Source: Micromussa lordhowensis
Lineage: Eukaryota; Cnidaria; Anthozoa; Scleractinia; Lobophylliidae
Assembly: GCA_964020085.1 (NCBI GenBank)
Contig: OZ026606.1
Location: 25,205,193 to 25,269,192 of the forward strand
Length of the DNA stretch: 64,000 bases
Reading direction: 5' to 3'
In this document: in pieces, positions 63,947 to 64,000 of the stretch
Position numbering within the stretch: position 1 is the first letter of the stretch
Layout: every line of letters begins with the position of its first letter
The notes under the pieces: generated by a model
The model's database searches: none
Told to the model about the DNA's origin: nothing
What the model saw: the letters and a program-made list of their open reading frames with translations, nothing else
Made by a program: the position numbers and the translations under genes

Positions 63947-64000
63947 AAATAATATTTTTTCTGAAACAATTTGATTTTTCTTCTCTTTTTTAAAACAAGC

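Overview
This is a eukaryotic nuclear scaffold, most likely from an anthozoan cnidarian and probably a stony coral. The evidence is split genes with GT-AG introns, a 200-base assembly gap, animal-type proteins (a metazoan GH9 cellulase, an NCOA5-like coactivator, BBS10, a PLEKHM-type RUN protein), no bacterial-style operons, and dense Penelope-like retroelements and miniature inverted-repeat transposons of a kind common in coral DNA. The assignment to coral is inference; no species call is made. Nothing here is an operon. The genes are independent loci, and exon joins were accepted only where splice sites and reading phase agree. Layout: 1-2740 holds two 5'-truncated Penelope-like copies in head-to-head orientation. 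2753-6293 and 12665-16032 are two copies of a ~3.4 kb direct repeat built partly from older Penelope debris. Between them, 7014-10976 (minus) is a complete three-exon secreted cellulase with two CBM2 domains, a Thr/Pro/Glu linker and a GH9 catalytic domain (769 aa). 16.0-19.4 kb is repeat-rich and includes the gap.

19403-33836 (plus) is an NCOA5-like nuclear coactivator / RNA-binding protein with five coding exons (998 aa) and a long Arg-Gly-rich tail not expected from the vertebrate protein. 34-42 kb is intergenic and carries a 72-bp satellite array (37519-38505) and several MITEs.

42379-48259 (minus) is a seven-exon gene for a 542-aa protein joining a WW domain to a Cwc2-type torus/CCCH zinc finger and RRM, that is, a spliceosomal catalytic-core factor. 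One of its introns holds a LINE 3' fragment with a Harbinger-like MITE inserted in it. 50.4-52.1 kb is a decayed non-LTR retrotransposon. 52124-53800 (minus) is an intronless BBS10-like chaperonin gene. It faces, across ~530 bp, a plus-strand RUN-domain PLEKHM1/2-like gene (54332 to at least 63922, seven exons, possibly continuing past the window) whose second intron carries Penelope fragments and a 1-kb Mutator-like element.

The most notable signals beyond the genes are: hammerhead-ribozyme-like motifs at several Penelope 3' ends, two of them in inverted pairs; a GH9 gene bracketed by long direct repeats; paralogous 'empty sites' that prove two MITE insertions; a fused WW-Cwc2 splicing factor; and a TIR family with 9-bp duplications found twice.
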